Source: Saprospiraceae bacterium
GTDB taxonomy: Bacteria > Bacteroidota > Bacteroidia > Bacteroidales > JAIPBB01
Direction of reading: 5' to 3'
Assembly: GCA_021739805.1 (NCBI GenBank)
Contig: JAIPBB010000160.1
Span: 1 to 11,853 of the forward strand
Length of the DNA: 11,853 nucleotides
Shown here: positions 5,474 to 11,853 of the stretch, in pieces
Layout of the letters: each line of letters starts with the position of its first letter
How positions within the stretch are numbered: the stretch's first letter is position 1
Program-made: the position numbers and the translations under genes
The notes under the pieces: generated by a model
What the model was told of the DNA's origin: nothing
Database searches by the model: none
What the model saw: only the letters and a program-made list of their open reading frames with translations

Positions 5474-8400
5474 GTGGTAATTGTAATTGTATTACCTACA
5501 ATTTGCTATGCTATACTTCGAAGTTCTGCTGTTCAATCATATATTGCAAGCAGGATTGCCTCTTATATGTCATCGGAGTTAAATGCAGAAGTTAGTGTTG
5601 GTGGACTTAATATTGATTATTATCTTGATATTACTATTGAAGATGTTGTTGTTAAAGACCAGAAAAAAGAGAATTTATTAAATGCACCTGGAATTAAGAT
5701 TGATATACACAAATTGTCAATTAGAAAACGAATAATCGAAATTGATAAAATAATTCTTGATAATACAAAAGTTTCTCTAAAAAAATATAAAGGGGAGGAG
5801 AATCTAAATTTTCAGTTTATTCTTGATTATTTTAGTTCAGAAGACACTACTATCACAGAATCAGAACCATGGGGTATAAGTTGCTCGGGGATTGAACTCT
5901 TAAATTCAGATTTTTCGTATAGAGATGAAAATAGTGAATTAATGCCAAATGGGCTGGACTTTTCTAATCTTAATTTCTCAGAACTTAATGTACTATTGTC
6001 GGATTTTAAGATTGACACTTCTTCAACTTCTTTAATCATTAATAAAATCTCTTTCAAAGAAAAACAAGGTTTTATTCTAAATGAAATTTCTACGGAATTA
6101 GAACTGTCAGAAAGTAAGATTAGTTTAAATAAATTAAAAATCAAAACTCCGAATTCGGAATTAAATCTTAATCTGGATTTGACTCAGGATGACTTTAGTG
6201 CTTTTAACGACTTTGTTAATCAAGTAAATATCAATGCAGAGTTTGTAAAGTCGAAATTTAATACTAAAGATATTGGCTATTTTGTTACTGAGCTTTATAA
6301 TCTTGATAATCTATTTTCACTTACAGGCAAAGTGAAAGGGAAAGTCAATAATCTAAAATTGAAGGATTTTGTGCTTGCTTATGGTAAATCAACAAAATTT
6401 GATGGAAAAGCAACTATAACCGGACTTCCCGATATTAAAGAAACCTTTATTCATTTAGCTTTAAATGAACTTTCAACTTCAAAGAAAGATTTTGAATCAT
6501 TTAAAATGCCGAATGATACAAAGGATAATATTGTAATTCCTCCCCAATTGGTAAATCTTGGGAAAATCAAAATTAAAGGATATTTTACAGGTTTTTATAA
6601 TGACTTTGTGGCAAACGCTGATTTTTATACTGATATTGGAAATGCCACTTCTGACATTTCTCTAAGAAAGAATAAAAACAAAAATATTATTGAATATGAT
6701 GGAAAGCTGGCAATTACAAATTTCAATTTGGGGGAATTAGTTGGACAAAAAGATGAAATTGGTAATATTAGTCTCTCAGCAGATATTACTGGTTCAGGTC
6801 TTGATAAAAGTGCAATTGCTGATTTTAATATTAATATCTCATCAATAGATATTAAAAACTATAACTATAGTGACATTAAACTCAAAGGAAACTATAATAA
6901 TCAGTTTGCCGATGCTGATGTAATTATTGTTGATAAGAACCTGAATCTTAATTTATCAGGAACTTTTAATTTTAAAGAAAAGTTACCAAAGTTCAATATT
7001 AACTCTGAAATTTCAAATGCTAATTTGGTAAAATTGAATTTATTTGAGAATGATTCTCTTAATCCAATTAATCCTATTTTATCAACTAAATTAAGTGGGG
7101 CGTTTTCAGGAAATAAACTTGAAAACATAAATGGAAATGCCGGTTTTAGCAATACGAAGTATGTTGATGATAAGGAAAGTTATTATATGGATAGTTTGTA
7201 CCTTTCAGTTTTAAGCAATAATGTTGGAGAGAAACAAATTAAACTTAAATCTGATTTTGCTGATGCTGATGTTGAAGGAGAATTCAAATACGACGAGCTA
7301 GTTTATTCTTTCAAAAAAATGATAAAAGAATATCTTCCGGGTTTTGATAAAAAGTTTGGTGCAACAGATGAATTACAAAAAGTCCCTGTTACAAAATTCA
7401 CTTATAAAATCTCGCTCTACAATACTTCCAGCATAACCGCATTATTTTTACCTGAACTTGCAATTTCTGAAAATACCGAACTAAGTGGGAAGTACAATGG
7501 TGAATCGAATTCTTTGACCATAAATGGAAATATTAATTCAATTAAATACAAGGATAATGTTTTCGAAGATTTCTTTTTTGATGGACGAACAACAACTGAT
7601 AAGGTTATTTTTGATATTGGTTGTAAAAGACTTTATTTGTCTGATAGCTTGTGGATTGATAATGTTAGCTTTAATACAAGTTTGAAAAATGATACTATAA
7701 ACTATAGCCTGCTTTGGGACAATAAAAAAGACACTAACCAAAGTGCTGGAGATATAGAAGGCTTAGTTTCGTTTCTTGATATGCCAACAATAAAACTTAA
7801 AATTTTACCATCAAAAATAATAGTTAAAGACAGTATTTGGAAATTTAGCCAGGATAATTATATAAGTCTTGATTCCACATTAATTGAAGTCCATAATCTT
7901 GTACTTGGAAACCAAACACAAAAATTAGTTATAGATGGGAGGCTGTCAAAACTTGCATCTGACAAGATGATTATTAAATTCACTAATTTTAACCTTTCTA
8001 ATTTCGATCTCCTTACTGAAAAGAGAAATGTTGATTTTGATGGTATTATGACAGGAGATTTTGAAGTTTTTGATATTTATAACTCACCAAATTTCTTTTC
8101 AAACATTAAGCTACTCAACTTTGGAGTTAACCACGAACAGCTTGGAGATTTGATTGTTAAAACCACATGGGATAATAATGCAAAATCTGCTTTGATTGAT
8201 GCTGAAATATTATACACTGGCGAAGCCGGTACAAAAGAGACTTTAATCGTCAATGGTTACGTATTTCCTGAAAAAGAAAATAATAATTTGGATTTAAATA
8301 TTGAACTAAAGAGTTTTAATCTCGACCTATTGGAAAACTATCTTTCTTCATTTAGCTCTGAATTCTATGGAAGAGCTTCAGGAATATTAAACCTAAAAGG

Positions 8401-9940
8401 AAGTTTTAATGCACCAGAGCTTACCGGTAATCTTAAGTTATGGAAAACAGGAATTAAAATCGATTATTTAAACACAACTTACATACTTGCTAATAATATA
8501 ATACTTGAAAAAAATGCAATAATTTTTGACAAAGTAGAATTAATTGACAATAATGTTGGTGAATTCAAAGGCAAAAAAGCAATATTGGATGGTAAAATTT
8601 ATCATGAAAATTTCAGAAAATGGGCTTTAGATTTATCTATAAAACCTGACCATTTTACGATGTTGAATACTAATTCAACTCAGAATGAATTATTTTATGG
8701 AAAAGCTGTAGCAAGTGGTTTAATAAAAATTCATGGTGATGTTGATAATATTGTGATGGATATTAAGGCAAAAACTGAAAGAGGAACTGTGTTATTTATT
8801 CCATTGGATTATACCGAAGAAGTTTCAGAAACAGATTATATTTCATTTACAATTAAAGATTCAACTCAAACTATTAATGCAGCAAATATTAATGAAACTA
8901 TTGATTTGTCAGGTATTAGTTTGAATTTTGAATTTGAAGTAACACCTGATGCCGAAATCCAGTTAATTCTTGATGAAACAATTGGTGATATAATTAAAGC
9001 AAAAGGGAGTGCCGATTTAAAAATGGGAATTAATACCAGGGGCGAGTTCGAAATGTTTGGTGAATATGTTATTTCAGAAGGAGATTATTTGTTTACACTT
9101 CAGAATGTTATTAATAAACGCTTTAGTATTCAACAGGGAGGAACCATTAAATGGACAGGAAGTCCTTATGATGCTGAGATTAATTTAAAAGCTATATATA
9201 AAACAAAAGCATCGTTATATGACCTTGTTGCCAATAAAGTTGCAAACGCTGAAATTTACAAGAAAAAACTTCCTGTTGAATGTGTGCTTTTAATGAAAGA
9301 CAAACTAATGAACCCTTCAATTGAGTTTGATATTGTTTTACCAACTGCAGATGAGATTTCAAAAGATTTATTAAGGAGTGAATTGTATGTTAGTGCTAAT
9401 GAAGTTAATGTTCAGGAGATGAACAGGCAGTTTGTCGGTTTGTTAGTATTAAATAGTTTTTTTCCCCCACCCGGTGGAGAACGCTCTGTTGGATCTACTA
9501 ATATAGGTTCAACCAGTTCGACAGAATTATTGTCGAATCAGCTAAGTAATTGGTTGTCTCAAATCTCCGATGATTTTGATGTGGGAGTTAATTATAAATC
9601 CGGTGATAAATTAACTAATGAAGAATTGCAGGTTGCTTTATCAACTCAGTTGTTTAACGACAGAGTAATTATTGATGGGAATTTAGGCGTTGGTGGCGAT
9701 CAAAATGTTCAAGGTGACCAAAGTGCCGGGAAAACAAGTAATATAGTCGGTGATGTTAATATTGAGTACAAATGGACTGATGAAGGAAGATTTAGAATTA
9801 AAGCTTTCAATAAATCAAATGCAACCGATTTATTAAATCAAAGAGCACCATATACACAAGGGATTGGAGTTTTTTATAGAAAAGAATTTGATAAATTCGG
9901 TGAATTATTCAAATGGATAAAACCTAAAAAGGAGAAGTAA
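5474..9940 (+). CDS. tamB: TamB-like translocation/assembly module protein (DUF490 C-terminal domain)
   Basis: A very large envelope protein of the TamB/AsmA-like family, which spans the periplasm as a long beta groove and takes part in outer-membrane protein insertion or lipid transfer. From the GTG at 5474 it is 1488 aa. The N-terminus is a hydrophobic membrane anchor (VIVIVLPTICYAIL) followed by SSAVQSYIASRIASYMSSEL, typical of Bacteroidota TamB. A long repetitive beta-rich stretch of short sheet-forming segments follows. The C-terminal TamB/DUF490 region (about 1080-1488) includes RGTVLFIPLDY, GEFEMFGEYVISEGDYLF, GLLVLNSFFPPPGGE and GVNYKSGDKLTNEELQVALSTQLFNDR. The frame is open further upstream to 5426 and reads IKKWIRKILIWF just before the GTG, the basic n-region expected of the anchor. 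The true start is therefore probably near 5438, at an ATC, not an ATG. It diverges from tsaD and converges on ribBA. Confidence 0.92.
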   Translation: MVIVIVLPTICYAILRSSAVQSYIASRIASYMSSELNAEVSVGGLNIDYYLDITIEDVVVKDQKKENLLNAPGIKIDIHKLSIRKRIIEIDKIILDNTKVSLKKYKGEENLNFQFILDYFSSEDTTITESEPWGISCSGIELLNSDFSYRDENSELMPNGLDFSNLNFSELNVLLSDFKIDTSSTSLIINKISFKEKQGFILNEISTELELSESKISLNKLKIKTPNSELNLNLDLTQDDFSAFNDFVNQVNINAEFVKSKFNTKDIGYFVTELYNLDNLFSLTGKVKGKVNNLKLKDFVLAYGKSTKFDGKATITGLPDIKETFIHLALNELSTSKKDFESFKMPNDTKDNIVIPPQLVNLGKIKIKGYFTGFYNDFVANADFYTDIGNATSDISLRKNKNKNIIEYDGKLAITNFNLGELVGQKDEIGNISLSADITGSGLDKSAIADFNINISSIDIKNYNYSDIKLKGNYNNQFADADVIIVDKNLNLNLSGTFNFKEKLPKFNINSEISNANLVKLNLFENDSLNPINPILSTKLSGAFSGNKLENINGNAGFSNTKYVDDKESYYMDSLYLSVLSNNVGEKQIKLKSDFADADVEGEFKYDELVYSFKKMIKEYLPGFDKKFGATDELQKVPVTKFTYKISLYNTSSITALFLPELAISENTELSGKYNGESNSLTINGNINSIKYKDNVFEDFFFDGRTTTDKVIFDIGCKRLYLSDSLWIDNVSFNTSLKNDTINYSLLWDNKKDTNQSAGDIEGLVSFLDMPTIKLKILPSKIIVKDSIWKFSQDNYISLDSTLIEVHNLVLGNQTQKLVIDGRLSKLASDKMIIKFTNFNLSNFDLLTEKRNVDFDGIMTGDFEVFDIYNSPNFFSNIKLLNFGVNHEQLGDLIVKTTWDNNAKSALIDAEILYTGEAGTKETLIVNGYVFPEKENNNLDLNIELKSFNLDLLENYLSSFSSEFYGRASGILNLKGSFNAPELTGNLKLWKTGIKIDYLNTTYILANNIILEKNAIIFDKVELIDNNVGEFKGKKAILDGKIYHENFRKWALDLSIKPDHFTMLNTNSTQNELFYGKAVASGLIKIHGDVDNIVMDIKAKTERGTVLFIPLDYTEEVSETDYISFTIKDSTQTINAANINETIDLSGISLNFEFEVTPDAEIQLILDETIGDIIKAKGSADLKMGINTRGEFEMFGEYVISEGDYLFTLQNVINKRFSIQQGGTIKWTGSPYDAEINLKAIYKTKASLYDLVANKVANAEIYKKKLPVECVLLMKDKLMNPSIEFDIVLPTADEISKDLLRSELYVSANEVNVQEMNRQFVGLLVLNSFFPPPGGERSVGSTNIGSTSSTELLSNQLSNWLSQISDDFDVGVNYKSGDKLTNEELQVALSTQLFNDRVIIDGNLGVGGDQNVQGDQSAGKTSNIVGDVNIEYKWTDEGRFRIKAFNKSNATDLLNQRAPYTQGIGVFYRKEFDKFGELFKWIKPKKEK

Positions 9941-9953
9941 GGTAGAGGTGTTT

Positions 9954-10017
9954 GGTAATCAGTGTTCGTTGATTGGTAATCGGTCTGTTCGGTATTCAGT
10001 GTTCCTTTCGGTAATCG
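9954..10017 (+). repeat. GGTAATCG-type irregular direct repeats
   Basis: Four related units begin at 9954 (GGTAATCAGTGTTCG), 9975 (GGTAATCGGTCTGTTC), 9991 (GGTATTCAGTGTTCC) and 10010 (GGTAATCG), spaced 21, 16 and 19 bases. They fill the start of the convergent tamB/ribBA spacer. A block of the same kind in the opposite orientation lies at 11543-11568, beyond ribBA. They show no coding potential. Confidence 0.7.
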
Positions 10018-10092
10018 TCATTGTGAGGGAGGAAGGACCGAAGCAATCCCTTGAATTAAAGTTATAAGGTTATTAAGAACAGATTGCTTCGC
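10017..10092. repeat. GTCATTG...CGAAGCAATC palindromic intergenic element
   Basis: The left part (10017-10050) begins GTCATTGTGAGG and ends CCGAAGCAATCCC. CGAAGCAATC (10039-10048) is the perfect reverse complement of GATTGCTTCG (10082-10091), a 10-bp stem around a 33-base A+T-rich loop. Elements of the form GTCATTGCGAG...CGAAGCAATC are, from general knowledge, common dispersed repeats between genes in Bacteroidota and several other phyla. Lying between convergent tamB and ribBA, the hairpin could also serve as a terminator for either gene. Confidence 0.75.
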
Positions 10093-10114
10093 TTTACTTA
10101 ATCAGTATCCAATT

Positions 10115-10149
10115 CGAGCAACGAGCAACGAGAAACCAGCAACGAGAAT
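10115..10149 (+). repeat. 7-bp tandem repeat CGAGCAA x5
   Basis: Five heptamers lie in a row: CGAGCAA, CGAGCAA, CGAGAAA, CCAGCAA, CGAGAAT. The array ends on the first base of the ribBA stop codon (TTA at 10149-10151 on this strand). It is non-coding for the neighbouring genes. The interval 10093-10114 shows nothing notable. Confidence 0.8.
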
Positions 10150-11360
10150 TATTTCATATTCAGAATATGCCCCATCTTATTTTGCTTTGTCTCTAAATAC
10201 TTTTGATTGTATTTACAAGGTTTGATAATCAATGGAACTGATTCAACAATTTCAATTCCGTATCCCATCAAACCGACTTTTTTTGTTGGATTATTACTTA
10301 GTAATTTTATTTTGCATGCTCCTAAATCTCTAATAATTTGAGCACCAATACCGTAATCTCTTTCGTCAGGTTTAAAGCCAAGTTCAATATTTGCTTCAAC
10401 AGTGTCGCGACCATTTTCTTGTAAGTGATAAGCCTTTAGTTTATTTATTAAACCTATTCCTCTTCCTTCTTGATTCATATAAACAACAATACCTTTTCCT
10501 GCTTTTTCGACAATTTCCATTGCTTCATGAAGTTGTGAACCACAATCACATTTAGATGAACCAAAAATATCGCCTGTAACACATGAAGAGTGAACTCTTA
10601 CAAATATAGGTTCATCTTTTTCCCATTTTCCTTTTACTAATGCAAGATGTATTTGGTCGTTTGAGATTTGCTTATAAGCATGGAGCATGAAATGTCCATG
10701 TTCAGTTGGTAAGTCAACAATTTCTTCTCTGGTTATTAGACTCTCGGTTTTTAATCGATATTCAATCAGGTCTTTTATTGTAATAATTTTTAGATTGAAT
10801 TTTTCCGCAATTTTAAATAGGTCGGGCAGCCTTGCCATTGTTCCATCCTCATTCATGATTTCAACTAGTGCTCCAGAAGGATTAAGTCCGGCTAGCTTGG
10901 CTAAATCAATGGTAGCTTCTGTATGACCTGCTCGCCTGATAACTCCGTTTTTCTTGGATTTAAGAGGGAATATATGTCCGGGACGACCCAATTCTTCAGG
11001 TTTTGTTTCAGGATTAGCAAGTGCTTTTATAGTTTTAAATCTGTCGCTTGCTGAAATACCTGTTGTGCAACCATGACCAATTAAATCTACTGATACTGTA
11101 AATGGTGTTTCGTGGGATGAAGTATTTTTCAAAACCATCATATCTAAACCCAGTTCGTCGCATCTTTCTTCTGTTAAGGGAGCACAGATTAGTCCTCTGC
11201 CATGAGTTGCCATGAAATTTACTATTTCAGGAGTGATGGTTTCTGCTGCACAAATAAAATCACCTTCATTTTCTCTGTCTTCATCATCAACAACAATAAT
11301 AACTTTCCCATTTTTGATGTCTTCAATGGCTTCTTCAATTGTATTAATATTTTCCTTCAT
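10149..11360 (-). CDS. ribBA: Bifunctional 3,4-dihydroxy-2-butanone-4-phosphate synthase / GTP cyclohydrolase II
   Basis: Makes both branch precursors of riboflavin in the cytoplasm: the N-terminal RibB domain converts ribulose 5-phosphate to dihydroxybutanone phosphate, and the C-terminal RibA domain opens GTP to the diaminopyrimidine. At 403 aa it has normal length for the fusion. RibB (about 1-202) shows [11 protein letters not shown] (24-34), ATHGRGLIC (51-59), TGISASDR (100-107), GRPGHIFPL (125-133) and RRAGHTEA (142-149). RibA (about 205-403) shows [20 protein letters not shown] (257-276) with zinc ligands C260, C271 and C273, then NQEGRGIGL (296-304), [11 protein letters not shown] (332-342) and SNNPTK (355-360). 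All key residues seem present, so both activities are likely. The ATG start precedes the family N-terminus. I see no FMN riboswitch in the 205-base upstream spacer, only a -7-like box at 11393-11400. Repeats lie on both sides. Confidence 0.97.
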   Translation of the reverse strand: MKENINTIEEAIEDIKNGKVIIVVDDEDRENEGDFICAAETITPEIVNFMATHGRGLICAPLTEERCDELGLDMMVLKNTSSHETPFTVSVDLIGHGCTTGISASDRFKTIKALANPETKPEELGRPGHIFPLKSKKNGVIRRAGHTEATIDLAKLAGLNPSGALVEIMNEDGTMARLPDLFKIAEKFNLKIITIKDLIEYRLKTESLITREEIVDLPTEHGHFMLHAYKQISNDQIHLALVKGKWEKDEPIFVRVHSSCVTGDIFGSSKCDCGSQLHEAMEIVEKAGKGIVVYMNQEGRGIGLINKLKAYHLQENGRDTVEANIELGFKPDERDYGIGAQIIRDLGACKIKLLSNNPTKKVGLMGYGIEIVESVPLIIKPCKYNQKYLETKQNKMGHILNMK

Positions 11361-11392
11361 CTCTATTGTAAATAAATGGCTTGAAATTTTCG

Positions 11393-11400
11393 CAAAAGTA
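11393..11400 (-). promoter_or_regulatory. Candidate -7 box for ribBA
   Basis: On the minus strand this reads TACTTTTG, matching the Bacteroidota TAnnTTTG consensus and identical to the box before tsaD. It lies 33 bases upstream of the ribBA ATG. No obvious -33 TTTG is visible; the DNA behind it is A+T-rich. Confidence 0.4.
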
Positions 11401-11458
11401 ATATTTTTTTAGTTCTTATGAATGATAAAATTAGGGGAATTGGGTTTCGGGTTTCATT

Positions 11459-11503
11459 TCGACTCCGCTCAATCACCCAAGAACGGACACTGAGCGGAGT
11501 CGA
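11459..11503. repeat. Inverted repeat TCGACTCCGCTCA / TGAGCGGAGTCGA
   Basis: Perfect 13-bp arms at 11459-11471 and 11491-11503 enclose a 19-base loop. The GACTCCGCTCA/TGAGCGGAGTC hairpin is, from general knowledge, a dispersed intergenic palindrome in Bacteroidota genomes. It stands between the permease gene and ribBA, both on the minus strand, and could end permease transcription, but no T run follows on that strand. Short GTTTC repeats flank it (GGGTTTCGGGTTTC at 11441-11454 and AAGTTTCAAGTTTCAGG at 11509-11525). Confidence 0.85.
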
Positions 11504-11542
11504 TGTGCAAGTTTCAAGTTTCAGGTTTGTCAACTGCTTATT

Positions 11543-11568
11543 GATTACCGAAAACCGACAACCGATTA
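11543..11568 (-). repeat. Inverted copy of the GGTAATCGG-type repeat
   Basis: The strand shown reads GATTACCGAAAACCGACAACCGATTA. Its reverse complement, TAATCGGTTG...CGGTAATC, has the same GGTAATC and TCGG words as the block at 9954-10017. It ends on the stop codon of the permease gene (11566-11568). Confidence 0.6.
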
Positions 11569-11853
11569 ATTAAACCTAATCGCCTTAACCGGAGAAATTC
11601 GTGTGATTATATAAGATGGAAGTAATAGCATCAACACACAAATAATTATTGTACAAACATTAAGTAAAATTAAATAAATAAAATTAAAACTTATTGGCAC
11701 AAAGTTGACATAATAGGATTCGGGGTCAAGATGAAGAATTTTAAAGTAATATTGTAAAACACAAATCGAAATTCCAATAATATTCCCCCATAGCAATCCT
11801 TTCCCAATTATATAAGCTGAATTATAAAGAAAGATTTTTCTTACACTCCAGTT
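11566..11853 (-). CDS. ABC transporter permease, FtsX/LolC-LolE-like, C-terminal end (partial)
   Basis: The gene enters from the right edge and is cut at its 5' end; 95 codons plus the stop are visible. The frame is open to base 11853 and begins NWSVRKIFLYNSAYIIGKGL, so a start codon inside the window is unlikely. Visible are two hydrophobic stretches (about LLWGNIIGISICVLQYYF, and FIYLILLNVCTIIICVLMLL) separated by a short loop with LDPESYYVNFVPI. They are the last two membrane helices of the FtsX-like permease fold, followed by the cytoplasmic tail ISPVKAIRFN. The tail and the DPESYY loop match Bacteroidota permeases annotated as LolC/LolE- or MacB-like lipoprotein or efflux ABC permeases of the inner membrane. 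The substrate cannot be judged from this fragment. Confidence 0.88.
   Translation of the reverse strand, partial: NWSVRKIFLYNSAYIIGKGLLWGNIIGISICVLQYYFKILHLDPESYYVNFVPISFNFIYLILLNVCTIIICVLMLLLPSYIITRISPVKAIRFN

Noticed and set aside
10687..10926. 79-codon plus-strand frame opposite ribBA
   Set aside because: It is antisense to the well-conserved RibB/RibA junction and low in complexity (Ser/Ile-rich); a shadow frame.
11361..11565. An FMN riboswitch before ribBA
   Set aside because: I find none of the conserved RFN-element motifs. The spacer holds an A+T-rich promoter-like stretch and the 13-bp inverted repeat.
1..11853. A phage, transposon, defence island or novel multi-gene system
   Set aside because: No integrase, transposase, toxin-antitoxin pair, restriction enzyme or clustered unknown genes are visible. 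All but two genes are recognisable core functions.

Overview
The window most likely comes from a Bacteroidota genome, probably of the Bacteroidia/Flavobacteriia type. The evidence is the low G+C content, the lack of Shine-Dalgarno sequences before most genes, TAnnTTTG-type -7 boxes, the divergent tsaD/tamB pair, a Bacteroidota-style RecQ and ribBA, and an FtsX/MacB-like permease ending in ISPVKAIRFN. It looks like ordinary chromosome. I see no phage, transposase, CRISPR array, tRNA or rRNA.

Layout, left to right. Positions 1-663 (+) hold the 3' part of a gene of unknown function, with a DTVN four-residue repeat followed by a winged-helix end. Positions 812-3300 (+) are a DNA-repair pair: recQ, read from a TTG codon, overlaps an alkyladenine (3-methyladenine) DNA glycosylase gene by 16 bases. 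A dense cluster of GTCATT/AATGAC mini-hairpin repeats (about 3281-3487) separates this pair from a convergent minus-strand operon. In that operon tsaD (tRNA t6A modification) is followed after 6 bases by a small, probably outer-membrane, beta-barrel protein. From the tsaD promoter region, a very large TamB-like envelope protein runs the other way (about 5438/5474-9940, +). Next comes a repeat-filled convergent intergenic region (9941-10148), then ribBA on the minus strand (riboflavin precursor synthesis), another repeat-bearing spacer with a 13-bp-arm hairpin, and the 3' end of an ABC-transporter permease entering from the right edge (minus strand).

The genes do not form one pathway. They are core functions: repair (recQ, glycosylase), tRNA modification (tsaD), envelope biogenesis (TamB, the barrel protein, the permease) and cofactor synthesis (ribBA).

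The most unusual features are non-coding. Each of the three intergenic regions on the right-hand side of the window, apart from the tsaD/tamB promoter region, is packed with a different short palindromic or tandem repeat family. One family (GGTAATCGG-like) occurs in opposite orientation on the two sides of ribBA. The TamB gene lacks a standard start codon where its N-terminus should begin; an ATC stands there. recQ seems to start at TTG, overlapping the stop codon of a 14-codon upstream reading frame. I do not see convincing evidence of a new multi-gene system.
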